A stretch of 64,000 bases of DNA from Massilia sp. Root133 (GTDB lineage: Bacteria; Pseudomonadota; Gammaproteobacteria; Burkholderiales; Burkholderiaceae_D): positions 99,260 through 163,259 of the forward strand of contig NZ_LMEW01000008.1 in the NCBI RefSeq assembly GCF_001426525.1, read 5' to 3'. The first letter of the stretch is position 1. Every line of letters begins with the position of its first letter. The position numbers were made by a program, and so were the translations under genes. The notes under the pieces were generated by a model. That model saw only the letters and a list, made by a program, of their open reading frames with translations, searched no databases and had not been told where the DNA came from. Shown here in pieces: positions 1 to 8,990 of the stretch.

Positions 1-110
1 TTTGCCCTCCGTTGGAAACACTGATTCAGGTTTCTAATCACTAGGCAATAATCAGGGTGCTGCGCGGAACGAATCCGGGTAGCACCTTTGTCGTTTGGAA
101 AGAGGTCCGT

Positions 111-1451
111 ATGCACACCCAGAAACTCTCCACGCTCGAAAAAGTGGGCTTCGGCGCCGGCGACATGGCGCTCAACGTGGTGATCTCATCGATGATGCTG
201 ATCATCACTTTCTTCTACACGGACGTCTATGGACTCAAGACGACCGACCTCGCGCTGCTGTTCGTGCTCGTCAAGATCGTGGGCGCGATGTCCGACCTGG
301 TCGTCGGCCAGATGACGGACAGTTTCCTGTCCCGCTGGGGCCGCTATCGGCCGTATTTCCTGTTCCTCGCGATCCCGTACGGCCTGTCCGTGTACGCCGT
401 GTTCAGCACGCCGGACTGGAATTACGACGCCAAGCTCGTGTGGGCCTATTCCACCTACGTCATCATGACGCTGATGACGTCGGGCGTGGGCGTGCCGTAC
501 ATCTCGCTGATCAGCGGCCTGACGAGCGACCCGCAGGAGCGCCTGTCGGCCAACGGCTACCGGCTGTTCCTCGCGAAGGTCGGCGCGTTCATGGTCACGA
601 TCGTCGTGCCGATCCTCGCGCAGCGCTGGGGCCACGGCAACCAGGCCGCCGGCTACCAGGCGGCGATGGCCCTGATGGCGGTGCTGGGCGTCGTGCTGTT
701 CCTGTTCACGTTCTTCACGACGACCGAACGCGTCGTCTATAAAACGAAGCGCCAGCCGCTGCTGGAACAGATCGCGGTGCTGGCCCAGAACGACCAGTGG
801 CTGATCCTGTGCGCGGTCTGCGTGACGGGCACCATCGGCTACGTGATCCGCGGCTCCGTCGCGATCTATTATGCCAAGTATTATCTGCACGGCGACACGG
901 AGACCGTGTCCGCCTTCCTGTCGACGGGCGTCGCGGCCGCGATCATCGCGATGGTCGTGTCGACGTGGGTGACCAAGTTCTATTGCAAGGTCAAACTGTT
1001 CCGCTACACGCAGCTGATGGTGGCGGTGCTGTCCGTGATGATCTATTTCCTGGTCAAGCCGGGCGACACGGCGCTGGCCTTCTTCCTGTACTTCCTGCTG
1101 TCGCTCGTCGTCGACCTGCACGCGCCGGTATTCTGGTCCGCGATCGCCGAAACCATCGACTATGGCCAAGTGAAAACGGGCAAGCGCGTGTCGGGCTTCG
1201 CGTTCGGCGGCATCTCGGTCGCGCAGAAGGCCGGCATGGGACTCGCGGGCGGCATGGTCGGCCTGCTGCTGAATTATTTCCACTACCAGCCGAACCAGGA
1301 ACAGAGCGCGCTGGCGCTGCAGGGCATCGCCCTGATGCTGTCCGTGATTCCCGGCTTCTTCCATTTCCTGATGGGGGCGCTGATGTTCAAGTACCGTATC
1401 AGCGATGAGTATTACTCTACCGTCAAGGAAGACCTCCGCGCCAGCGCGTGA
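111..1451 (+). CDS. GPH-family sugar:cation symporter (MFS)
   Basis: A 446-residue polytopic inner-membrane transporter. The N-terminus (KVGFGAGDMALNVV) followed by FFYTDVYGL and, further on, DSFLSRWGRYRPYF is the usual signature of the glycoside-pentoside-hexuronide:cation symporter family, and about twelve hydrophobic segments run to the end. The ATG at 111 is preferred over an upstream in-frame start at 57 because a purine-rich ribosome site (AAAGAGG) precedes it and family homology begins there. It is the first gene of a run ending with the lactonase at 4399, 18 bases ahead of a cytoplasmic GH43, so it probably imports arabino- or xylo-oligosaccharides. The substrate is inferred from context only. 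Confidence 0.88.
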   Translation: MHTQKLSTLEKVGFGAGDMALNVVISSMMLIITFFYTDVYGLKTTDLALLFVLVKIVGAMSDLVVGQMTDSFLSRWGRYRPYFLFLAIPYGLSVYAVFSTPDWNYDAKLVWAYSTYVIMTLMTSGVGVPYISLISGLTSDPQERLSANGYRLFLAKVGAFMVTIVVPILAQRWGHGNQAAGYQAAMALMAVLGVVLFLFTFFTTTERVVYKTKRQPLLEQIAVLAQNDQWLILCAVCVTGTIGYVIRGSVAIYYAKYYLHGDTETVSAFLSTGVAAAIIAMVVSTWVTKFYCKVKLFRYTQLMVAVLSVMIYFLVKPGDTALAFFLYFLLSLVVDLHAPVFWSAIAETIDYGQVKTGKRVSGFAFGGISVAQKAGMGLAGGMVGLLLNYFHYQPNQEQSALALQGIALMLSVIPGFFHFLMGALMFKYRISDEYYSTVKEDLRASA

Positions 1452-1469
1452 TTCACCAGCGAGACCAAT

Positions 1470-2420
1470 ATGCAAGACACCATACTGAAACCCCTCATCG
1501 AACAACGCGCCGACCCATATATCTACAAGCACACGGACGGCTATTACTACTTCACCGCCTCGGTCCCGCAATACGACCGCATCGAGCTGCGCCGCGCGAA
1601 GACGATCGCGGAACTGGCCGCCGCGCCCACCGTCGACGCGTGGATCAAGCCGGACACGGGCCCGTACAGCGAGCTGATCTGGGCGCCCGAACTGCACTTC
1701 AACATGGGCGCGTGGTACGTCTATTTCGCCGCCGCGCCGAGCCGCGAGATCAAGTACAAGCTGTTCCAGCACCGCATGTACGCGATCCGCAATACCAACG
1801 CGAATCCGCTCGAAGGCACGTGGGAATTCATGGGCCAGGTCGACACGGGCATCGACACGTTCTGCCTGGACGCGACCACGTTCAACCACAACGGCCAGCT
1901 GTACTACCTGTGGGCGCAGAAGGACAATGAGATCGAAGGCAATTCGAACCTGTACATCGCGAAGATGAAGACGCCGTGGCAGATCGAAGGCAAGCCCGTG
2001 CTGCTGTCGAAGCCCGAACACGATTGGGAGATCCGCGGCTTCTGGGTCAACGAAGGCCCGTCCGTCCTGCGCCGCAACGGCAAGATCTTCATCTCGTATT
2101 CCGCCAGCGCCACCGACGAGAATTACGCGATGGGCCTGCTGTGGGCCGACGAGAATGCGGACCTGCTCGATCCGGCCGTATGGACAAAGTCGCGCGAGCC
2201 CGTGTTCCGTACATGCTACGATCACGGCATCTACGGACCCGGCCACAACAGCTTTACCTATGCTGAAGATGGCGACACCGTCATGCTCGTCTACCACGCG
2301 CGCACTTATACGGAAATCGTCGGCGATCCGTTGTGGAACCCGGACCGCCATACCTTCGTCAAACCGCTGCGTTGGGACGAGAACGGCATGCCGGTATTCG
2401 GGCGGCCATCTACCCTCTGA
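1470..2420 (+). CDS. Cytoplasmic glycoside hydrolase family 43 (arabinofuranosidase/xylosidase type)
   Basis: A 316-residue five-bladed propeller hydrolase. The three expected acidic residues can be placed: general base Asp in RADPYIY near residue 14, the pKa-modulating Asp in DTFCLDATTF, and acid Glu in WVNEGPSVL. No signal peptide is present, so it acts in the cytoplasm, presumably on oligosaccharides brought in by the symporter 18 bases upstream. It is one of three GH43 genes in the locus and the only one without an export signal. Arabinofuranosidase is favoured over xylosidase because the neighbouring catabolic genes are for L-arabinose; the sequence alone does not settle this. Confidence 0.88.
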   Translation: MQDTILKPLIEQRADPYIYKHTDGYYYFTASVPQYDRIELRRAKTIAELAAAPTVDAWIKPDTGPYSELIWAPELHFNMGAWYVYFAAAPSREIKYKLFQHRMYAIRNTNANPLEGTWEFMGQVDTGIDTFCLDATTFNHNGQLYYLWAQKDNEIEGNSNLYIAKMKTPWQIEGKPVLLSKPEHDWEIRGFWVNEGPSVLRRNGKIFISYSASATDENYAMGLLWADENADLLDPAVWTKSREPVFRTCYDHGIYGPGHNSFTYAEDGDTVMLVYHARTYTEIVGDPLWNPDRHTFVKPLRWDENGMPVFGRPSTL

Positions 2421-2431
2421 GGAATAACAAC

Positions 2432-3490
2432 GTGCAAAACGGAATTACCCAAGCGCCGTTCGGGACCTTGCCCGACGGTCGGCAAGTCAACCAGTACACG
2501 CTCAAGAACAATAACGGCATGGTCGTCAAGGTGCTGGACTTCGGCGGCATCATCACCGAGATCCACGTCCCGGACCGCGATGGCGTCTTTGCCGACGTCG
2601 CGCTCGGCTTCGAAACGCTCGGGCCCTATGTCAAGGACAGCCCGTATTTCGGCGCGCTGATCGGCCGCTACGGCAACCGCATCGGCAAGGGCCGCTTCAC
2701 GCTCGACGGCAAGGAGGTCCAGCTGACGACCAACAACGGCAACAACCACCTGCATGGCGGCGATCCGGGCTACGACAAGGTGTTGTGGACGGCCGCTGCC
2801 GAAGGCGACAGCCTCGTCCTGCGCTACCACAGCCCGGACGGCGAGCAGGGCTATCCCGGCAACCTCGACGCCACCGCCACGTATGTGCTGACCGACGACA
2901 ACGAGATCGTCGTGCGCTTCCACGCCGTCACCGACCAGCCGACCCCCGTCAACCTCACCCAGCACAGCTATTTCAACCTGGCCGGAGCAGGGCAGGGCGA
3001 CATCCTCGCCCACGAGATCACGATCGACGCGGATAAATTCGTGCCCATCGATGCGGAATCCATCCCGTTCGGCGAACTGGCCCCCGTGACGGGCACGCCG
3101 TTCGATTTCCGCAAGCCGCGCGCGATCGGCGAGCGCATCACGCAACCGGACAAGCAACTGCGCCACGGCACCGGCTACGACCATTGCTGGGTGCTGAACA
3201 AGCACCTGGGCGACAAGGGCCTGAAGCGCGCCGTCCACGTGTTCGAGCCCACGACGGGCCGCGTGCTCGAACTGTTCACGCAGGAACCGGGCGTGCAGTT
3301 CTACAGCGGTAACTTCCTCGACGGCTCGCTGAGCGGCAAGGGCCATCCCTGGATTTTCCGCAGCGGCTTCTGCATCGAGCCGGAACACTACCCGGATTCG
3401 CCGAACCAGCCGACGTACCCGAACACGATCCTGCGTCCGGGCGAGGTCTATGAAACGGAATCGCGCTTCCGCTTCTCGGTGGCGCAATAA
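2432..3490 (+). CDS. galM: Aldose 1-epimerase (galactose mutarotase)
   Basis: A 352-residue mutarotase interconverting alpha and beta anomers of free aldoses. It shows the family motifs NNHLHGG, the catalytic-His segment QHSYFNL, DHCWVL and the late QFYSGNFLDG containing the catalytic Glu region. The start is GTG at 2432, nine bases after a GAGG ribosome site that overlaps the stop of the GH43 gene; a longer in-frame reading from 2333 would run into that gene. In this operon it would supply the anomer used by the sugar dehydrogenase. No signal peptide, so cytoplasmic. Confidence 0.93.
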   Translation: MQNGITQAPFGTLPDGRQVNQYTLKNNNGMVVKVLDFGGIITEIHVPDRDGVFADVALGFETLGPYVKDSPYFGALIGRYGNRIGKGRFTLDGKEVQLTTNNGNNHLHGGDPGYDKVLWTAAAEGDSLVLRYHSPDGEQGYPGNLDATATYVLTDDNEIVVRFHAVTDQPTPVNLTQHSYFNLAGAGQGDILAHEITIDADKFVPIDAESIPFGELAPVTGTPFDFRKPRAIGERITQPDKQLRHGTGYDHCWVLNKHLGDKGLKRAVHVFEPTTGRVLELFTQEPGVQFYSGNFLDGSLSGKGHPWIFRSGFCIEPEHYPDSPNQPTYPNTILRPGEVYETESRFRFSVAQ

Positions 3491-3511
3491 GTCAATCAGG
3501 AGAGACGCTAC

Positions 3512-4399
3512 ATGATGGAACTGGCGGTGGATGGCCGAAATGTACTCGGCGAGGGAATCATCTGGGACGACAAGGGCGCGTACCTGTTCTGGACCGATAT
3601 CGAAGGCAGCGAACTGTGGTCGCACGCCCCCGCGACAGGCGCGTTGCAGCGCTGGCCGCTGCCCGAGCGCCTGTGCTCGATGGCGCTGACGCACGACGAC
3701 GGCCGCCTGCTGCTGGGCCTCGCCTCCGGCCTGGCGTTCTTCGATCTCGCCAGCGGAGACCTCGACCGCATCTGCGACGTCGAGGCAGACCTGCCCACCA
3801 CGCGTCTCAACGACGGCCGTACCGACCGCCAGGGCCGCTTCGTGTTCGGCGTGTTCAACCAGGCCGAGAACCCGAAGGAGCCGATCGGCGGCTTCTACCG
3901 TCTGAACCACGACCTGTCGCTGGAGCGCCTGCCGCTGGGCGGCGTCGCCATCGCCAACAGCATCTGCTTCAGCCCGGACGGCCGCACGATGTATTACGCG
4001 GACTCCGGCACGCGCGAGATCCGTTGCTGCGACTACGACCCGGACACCGGCGCAGTGGCTAACCTGCGCGAATTCGCGGCGGCCGACGCGGCCCCGGGCG
4101 ATCCGGACGGCTCGACGATCGATGCGGACGGCTATCTGTGGAGCACGCGCTGGGGCGCGGGGCAGGTCGTGCGCTTCGCCCCGGACGGTACTGTCGACCG
4201 TGTATTGACGCTGCCGGCGCCGCAGCCGACCTGCCCGGCGTTCGGCGGCCCCGGCCTGGACATGTTGTATGTCACTTCCGCAACAGTCGGCCTGCGCGCC
4301 GGCCAACTGGCGGATGCACCAAAATCGGGCGGTGTGTTTGCAAAATCGCTAACAATTAAGGGCTTGGCAGAGGTCAAATTCGCTGGTCAGCGCCGATAG
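3512..4399 (+). CDS. SMP-30/gluconolactonase-family lactonase, probable L-arabinolactonase
   Basis: A 295-residue six-bladed propeller of the SMP-30/LRE-like family. It contains the metal-site segments GEGIIWDD (first Glu), the central Asn of RLNDGRTDRQGRF, the NSICFSPDGRTMYYADS blade and DPDGSTIDADGYLW. An AGGAG ribosome site sits eight bases before the ATG. It hydrolyses an aldonolactone to the aldonate; next to an arabonate dehydratase and a sugar dehydrogenase, L-arabino-1,4-lactone is the obvious substrate (step 2 of the non-phosphorylative pathway). It is the last gene before a 140-base gap holding an operator-like palindrome. Confidence 0.88.
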   Translation: MMELAVDGRNVLGEGIIWDDKGAYLFWTDIEGSELWSHAPATGALQRWPLPERLCSMALTHDDGRLLLGLASGLAFFDLASGDLDRICDVEADLPTTRLNDGRTDRQGRFVFGVFNQAENPKEPIGGFYRLNHDLSLERLPLGGVAIANSICFSPDGRTMYYADSGTREIRCCDYDPDTGAVANLREFAAADAAPGDPDGSTIDADGYLWSTRWGAGQVVRFAPDGTVDRVLTLPAPQPTCPAFGGPGLDMLYVTSATVGLRAGQLADAPKSGGVFAKSLTIKGLAEVKFAGQRR

Positions 4400-4410
4400 C
4401 GGTAACAGCG

Positions 4411-4432
4411 ATGTCGATAACGATATCGATTG
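4411..4432. promoter_or_regulatory. Candidate operator upstream of arabonate dehydratase
   Basis: In the 140-base gap before the dehydratase lies CGATAACGATATCGAT (4415-4430), an imperfect dyad with core CGATATCG. The same core with similar flanks lies just upstream of the LysR-type regulator gene at 21954-21971; read in the opposite orientation the two sites agree at 15 of 20 positions. I infer that this is a binding site for that regulator. The gap otherwise carries AT-richer sequence suitable for a promoter. Confidence 0.5.
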
Positions 4433-4539
4433 CTGCTAAAAATTGATTGGAAAGTTATCTTAGCGGCCTTTAGACTTCCTTCATCGCTGAGCTGGACGAC
4501 GACAAGGGTCGCTCAGATTACAAAAACGACGGAGGAAGA

Positions 4540-6282
4540 ATGTCCGAGACAAAAAAGAAGCCCACCCTGCGTTCCGCAGCGTGGTTCGGTACCCAGGACA
4601 AGAACGGCTTCATGTACCGGAGCTGGATGAAGAACCAGGGTATCCCCGATCATGAATTCCAGGGCAAGCCGATCATCGGCATCTGCAACACCTGGTCCGA
4701 ACTCACGCCCTGCAACGCCCATTTCCGCAAGCTGGCCGAGCACGTCAAGCGCGGCATCCTGGAGGCGGGCGGCTTCCCGGTCGAATTCCCCGTCTTCTCG
4801 AACGGCGAGTCGAACCTGCGCCCGACCGCCATGCTGACCCGTAACCTGGCCAGCATGGACGTCGAAGAATCCATTCGCGGCAACCCGATGGACGGCGTCG
4901 TCCTGCTGGTCGGCTGCGACAAGACCACGCCGGCCCTGCTGATGGGCGCCGCGAGCGTCGACATTCCGGCCATCGTCGTCACCGGCGGCCCGATGCTGAA
5001 CGGTAAGCTGAACGGACAGGACATCGGCTCCGGCACCGCCGTCTGGAAACTGCACGAGCAGGCCAAGGGCGGCCAGATCTCGATGCACGACTTCCTCGCC
5101 GCCGAAGCCGGCCATGCGCGCTCGGCCGGCACCTGCAACACGATGGGCACCGCGTCGACGATGGCCTGCATGGCCGAATCGCTCGGCGTCTCGCTGCCGC
5201 ACAATGCCGCGATCCCCGCCGTGGATGCGCGCCGCTACGTGCTGGCGCACATGTCGGGCATGCGCATCGTCGAGATGGTCAACGAAGACCTGAAGCTGTC
5301 GAAGATCCTCAAGCGCGAGAACTTCGAGAACGCGATCCGCACGAACGCCGCGATCGGCGGCTCGACCAACGCCGTGATCCACCTGAAAGCCATCGCCGGC
5401 CGCATGGGCGTGCCGCTGGAACTGGAAGACTGGACCGCCGTCGGCAAGGGCACCCCGACCATCGTCGACCTGCAGCCGTCCGGCCGCTTCCTGATGGAAG
5501 AGTTCTATTACGCCGGCGGCCTGCCGGGCGTGCTGCGCCGCCTGGGCGAGAGCAACCTGCTGCCGCACAAGGACGCGCTGACCGTGAACGGCAGGACGAT
5601 CTGGGAAAACGTCCAGGACGCGCCGATCTACAACGACGAAGTGATCCGCAAGATCGACAACCCGCTGATCGACGACGGCGGCATCTGCATCCTGCGCGGC
5701 AACCTGGCCCCGCGCGGCGCCGTGCTGAAGCCGTCGGCCGCATCGCCGCACCTGATGAAGCACCGCGGCAAGGCCGTCGTGTTCGAGGACTTCGACCACT
5801 ACAAGGCGCGCATCGTCGATCCCGACCTGGACGTCGACGAGAACTCGATCCTCGTGATGAAGAACTGCGGTCCGAAGGGTTACCCGGGCATGGCCGAAGT
5901 GGGCAACATGGGGCTGCCGCCGAAGCTGCTGGCGAAGGGCATCACCGACATGGTCCGCATCTCCGACGCGCGCATGAGCGGCACCGCCTACGGCACCGTC
6001 GTGCTGCACGTGGCGCCGGAAGCGATGGCCGGCGGCCCGCTGGGCATCGTCAAGGACGGCGACTTCATCGAACTCGATTGCAAGGCCGGCCGCCTGCACC
6101 TGGACGTGCCGGAAGACGAGATCAAGACCCGTCTCGCGGACCGCGCCGAGAACCAGAAGGAAGCGCCGCGTACCGGTTACGCGGGCCTGTACCTGGATCA
6201 CGTGCTGCAGGCGGACGAGGGTTGCGACTTCGACTTCCTCGTCGGCTGCCGCGGTTCGGCCGTGCCCAAGCATTCCCATTGA
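4540..6282 (+). CDS. IlvD/Edd-family aldonate dehydratase, probable L-arabonate dehydratase
   Basis: A 580-residue dehydratase converting L-arabonate to 2-keto-3-deoxy-L-arabonate. It has the family's iron-sulfur cluster cysteines in ICNTWSELTPCN, in GCDKTTPA and in AGTCNTMGTAST, and the C-terminal ISDARMSGTAYGT motif. The sequence opens with RSAAWFGTQDKNGFMYRSW, typical of the pentonate branch (L-arabonate/D-xylonate/L-fuconate) rather than of IlvD proper. A strong GGAGGAAG ribosome site precedes the ATG. It heads a second block of pathway genes running to 9758. Dihydroxy-acid dehydratase is unlikely given the context. Confidence 0.92.
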   Translation: MSETKKKPTLRSAAWFGTQDKNGFMYRSWMKNQGIPDHEFQGKPIIGICNTWSELTPCNAHFRKLAEHVKRGILEAGGFPVEFPVFSNGESNLRPTAMLTRNLASMDVEESIRGNPMDGVVLLVGCDKTTPALLMGAASVDIPAIVVTGGPMLNGKLNGQDIGSGTAVWKLHEQAKGGQISMHDFLAAEAGHARSAGTCNTMGTASTMACMAESLGVSLPHNAAIPAVDARRYVLAHMSGMRIVEMVNEDLKLSKILKRENFENAIRTNAAIGGSTNAVIHLKAIAGRMGVPLELEDWTAVGKGTPTIVDLQPSGRFLMEEFYYAGGLPGVLRRLGESNLLPHKDALTVNGRTIWENVQDAPIYNDEVIRKIDNPLIDDGGICILRGNLAPRGAVLKPSAASPHLMKHRGKAVVFEDFDHYKARIVDPDLDVDENSILVMKNCGPKGYPGMAEVGNMGLPPKLLAKGITDMVRISDARMSGTAYGTVVLHVAPEAMAGGPLGIVKDGDFIELDCKAGRLHLDVPEDEIKTRLADRAENQKEAPRTGYAGLYLDHVLQADEGCDFDFLVGCRGSAVPKHSH

Positions 6283-6293
6283 TAGCTTGACGC

Positions 6294-6328
6294 TGGACGC
6301 GTGAACGGCTTGGCCGTTCCCGCGTCCA
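6294..6328. other. Strong intra-operon hairpin between dehydratase and GguC-type gene
   Basis: Stem arms TGGACGCG + GAACGGC (6294-6309) pair with GCCGTTC + CGCGTCCA (6313-6328), leaving one mismatch and a three-base loop. No run of T follows, so it is not a classical terminator; it may stabilise or separate the two parts of the transcript. Confidence 0.55.
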
Positions 6329-6355
6329 TGTCATTCTGAACGAACGGATTCCACC

Positions 6356-7348
6356 ATGCTGCTCATCCAATACAAATCAGCCGCCGGCGACCGCCGCGTC
6401 GGCATCCTGAACGGCGACACCGTCACCGCCATCACCGGCTACGCCACCACGCTGGAACTGGCCAAGGCCGCCATCGCGCAGGGCAAGAGCCTCGCCGCGC
6501 TGGCCGACGCATCCGCCACCGGCGACAAAGATTCCTACGAAGCGATCGCGCAGGCAGGCCGCGTGCTGGCCCCGATCGACCACCCGGACGCCGCCCACAC
6601 CTACGTCACCGGCACGGGCCTGACGCACCTGGGCAGCGCCGACGCGCGCGACGCCATGCACAAGAAGATCGGCGGCGACGTCGAGTCGCTGTCGGACTCC
6701 ATGAAGATGTTCCGCATGGGCGTCGAAGGCGGCAAGCCGGAAGCGGGCAAGGCCGGCGTGCAGCCGGAATGGTTCTACAAAGGCGACGGCTCGATCGTGC
6801 GCGCCAGCGGCCAGGACATGGAAATGCCGGACTTCTCGCTGGACGGCGGCGAAGAGCCGGAGATCGCCGGCCTGTACGTGATCGGCGACGACGGCCAGCC
6901 GTACCGCGTCGGTTTCGCGATCGGCAACGAGTTCTCGGACCACGTGACGGAACGCCAGAACTACCTGTACCTCGCGCACTCCAAGCTGCGCAACTGCGGC
7001 GTCGGCCCGGCGCTGCTGGTCGGCGAACTGCCGGCCCACGTCGAAGGCGTGTCGCGCATCCGCGCAGCCGACGGTGCCGTGCGCTGGGAAAAAGCGTTCG
7101 TGTCGGGTGAGCAGAACATGTCGCACACCATCGGCAACCTGGAATACCACCACTTCAAGTACGGCCTGTTCAACCGCCCGGGCGACGTGCACATCCACTT
7201 CTTCGGCACCGCGACCCTGAGCTTCGCCGACAATATCAGCGTGCAGGCCGGCGAGACGTTCGAAGTCGAATCGCCGCAATTCGGCCCCGCGCTGCGCAAC
7301 AAGCTCGCCGTCCAGTCCACCCAATTCGCAAAAGTTAACACGTTATGA
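6356..7348 (+). CDS. FAH-superfamily protein (GguC/AraD1 type), probable 2-keto-3-deoxy-L-arabonate dehydratase
   Basis: A 330-residue fumarylacetoacetate-hydrolase-fold protein of the GguC/AraD1 type. Visible segments are VTGTGLTHLGSADARDAMH, QPEWFYKGDGSIVRA, GGEEPEIAGLYVI (acidic metal-ligand region), FAIGNEFSDHV and the C-terminal HIHFFGTATLSF. Known pathway enzymes for dehydrating 2-keto-3-deoxy-L-arabonate usually belong to the DapA/DHDPS family, and none is encoded here. By position between the arabonate dehydratase and the semialdehyde dehydrogenase this protein is the natural candidate for that step. Its stop overlaps the next start (ATGA), implying translational coupling. The family is clear; the reaction is inferred. 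Confidence 0.82.
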   Translation: MLLIQYKSAAGDRRVGILNGDTVTAITGYATTLELAKAAIAQGKSLAALADASATGDKDSYEAIAQAGRVLAPIDHPDAAHTYVTGTGLTHLGSADARDAMHKKIGGDVESLSDSMKMFRMGVEGGKPEAGKAGVQPEWFYKGDGSIVRASGQDMEMPDFSLDGGEEPEIAGLYVIGDDGQPYRVGFAIGNEFSDHVTERQNYLYLAHSKLRNCGVGPALLVGELPAHVEGVSRIRAADGAVRWEKAFVSGEQNMSHTIGNLEYHHFKYGLFNRPGDVHIHFFGTATLSFADNISVQAGETFEVESPQFGPALRNKLAVQSTQFAKVNTL

Positions 7349-8925
7349 CCATCGCACAAATCACGGGCGAAGCCCTCATCGGCGGCGTCGCCCAGCGCGG
7401 CGCCGGCGGCTCGTTCAAGGCCTGGAATCCGGGCGCGCGCACGCACATCGAACCCGCCTTCAACATGGTCGACATCGGCCAGATCGACCAGGCCTGCAGC
7501 CTGGCCGGCAAGGCGTTCGACGTCTTCCGCAACACGACCGACGACGAGCGCGCTGCGTTCCTCGACACGGTCGCCGAGCAGATCATGGCCCTGGGCGATG
7601 CCCTGGTCGAGCGCGCGATGGCGGAAACCGGCCTGCCGCGCGGCCGTATCGAAGGCGAGCGTGGCCGCACCTGCACCCAGCTGAAACTGTTCGCCAGCCT
7701 GCTGCGCGAAGGGTCGTGGCAGGATCCGCGCATCGACCCGGCCCTGCCGCAGCGCACGCCGCCGCGTCCGGACCTGCGCAGCCGCCTGATCGGCGTCGGC
7801 CCTGTCGCCGTGTTTGCCGCATCGAACTTCCCGCTCGCGTTCTCCGTCGCCGGCGGCGACACGGCATCCGCCTTCGCGGCCGGCTGCCCGGTCGTCCTGA
7901 AGGCCCACTCGGCCCATCCGGGCACGTCGGAACTGGTGGCGCGCGCCGTCGTGAAAGCCGTCGAACTGTGCGGCCTGCCGGCCGGCACGTTCGCGCTGCT
8001 GACCGGCACGGGCAACGGCATCGGCCAGGCGCTCGTCGCGCATCCGGCCATCCAGGCCGTCGGCTTCACCGGTTCGCGTTCTGGCGGCACCGCACTGATG
8101 GCCGTCGCCGCGGGCCGCCAGCAGCCGATCCCGGTCTACGCCGAGATGAGCAGCATTAACCCGGTGTTCCTGCTGCCGCAGGCGCTGGAACAGCACGCCG
8201 AGCGCATCGGCCGCGAATTCGCCGCGTCGCTGACCTTGGGCGTCGGCCAGTTCTGCACCAACCCCGGCCTCGTGCTGGCGATCGACGGCCCGGGCCTGTC
8301 CACGTTCTGCGCCGCCGCCACGGCCGCGCTGAACGACACGCAGCCAGCCACGATGCTGTCCGCCGGTATCGCGTCGAGCTTCCGCCGCGGCGTCGCCGCG
8401 CTGGGCAGCAACGAAGCGGTGACCACGCTGCTGCGCCTGGAGCACGAAGAGAACCAGGGCCACGCCGCGCTGTTCCGCGTGGAAGGCGATGCCTTCCTGG
8501 CCCGCAAGGAGCTGCACGAAGAAGTGTTCGGCCCGGCCTCGCTGCTGGTCGTGTGCAAGGACGTCGAGCAGATGCGCGCCATCGTCGAGCACCTGGAAGG
8601 CCAGCTGACGGCCGCGATCCACCTGGAAGAGGGCGACATCGCAGCGGCGCAGGTCCTGCTGCCGACGCTGGAGCGCAAGGTCGGCCGCATCCTGGCCAAC
8701 GGCTTCGGCACCGGCGTGGAAGTGGCGCACGCGATGGTGCACGGCGGTCCGTTCCCGGCCACGGCGGACGGCCGCAGCACCTCGGTGGGCACGGGCGCGA
8801 TCTTCCGCTTCCTGCGCCCCGTGGCGTACCAGAACCTGCCGCAGGCCCTGCTGCCGGCGGTGCTGCGCGACGAGAACCCGCGCGGCATCTGGCGCCGCCG
8901 CGACGGCGCGCTGGGCAAGGAATAA
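7345..8925 (+). CDS. 2,5-dioxovalerate (alpha-ketoglutarate semialdehyde) dehydrogenase
   Basis: A 526-residue NAD(P)+ aldehyde dehydrogenase of the class that includes alpha-ketoglutarate semialdehyde dehydrogenase. It carries the cofactor segment HSAHPGTSELVARAV, the glycine motif VGFTGSRSGG, the catalytic Glu in PVYAEMSSINPVF, the catalytic Cys in GVGQFCTNPG and the late EVFGPASLLVV. It overlaps the preceding gene by four bases. It oxidises the pathway's semialdehyde to 2-oxoglutarate, feeding the TCA cycle (last step). The AEMSSINP motif is characteristic of this subgroup rather than of betaine or succinate semialdehyde enzymes. Confidence 0.92.
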   Translation: MTIAQITGEALIGGVAQRGAGGSFKAWNPGARTHIEPAFNMVDIGQIDQACSLAGKAFDVFRNTTDDERAAFLDTVAEQIMALGDALVERAMAETGLPRGRIEGERGRTCTQLKLFASLLREGSWQDPRIDPALPQRTPPRPDLRSRLIGVGPVAVFAASNFPLAFSVAGGDTASAFAAGCPVVLKAHSAHPGTSELVARAVVKAVELCGLPAGTFALLTGTGNGIGQALVAHPAIQAVGFTGSRSGGTALMAVAAGRQQPIPVYAEMSSINPVFLLPQALEQHAERIGREFAASLTLGVGQFCTNPGLVLAIDGPGLSTFCAAATAALNDTQPATMLSAGIASSFRRGVAALGSNEAVTTLLRLEHEENQGHAALFRVEGDAFLARKELHEEVFGPASLLVVCKDVEQMRAIVEHLEGQLTAAIHLEEGDIAAAQVLLPTLERKVGRILANGFGTGVEVAHAMVHGGPFPATADGRSTSVGTGAIFRFLRPVAYQNLPQALLPAVLRDENPRGIWRRRDGALGKE

Positions 8926-8990
8926 GTACGAAAGATGGCGGCGCCGGGGGGGATCCTGGTGCCGCTTACAATAAGATTTAGGAGACGACG

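Noticed and set aside
1..110. Possible end of an upstream gene or operator before the GPH transporter
   Set aside because: The 110 bases show no coding pattern or CGATATCG-like site that I can support.
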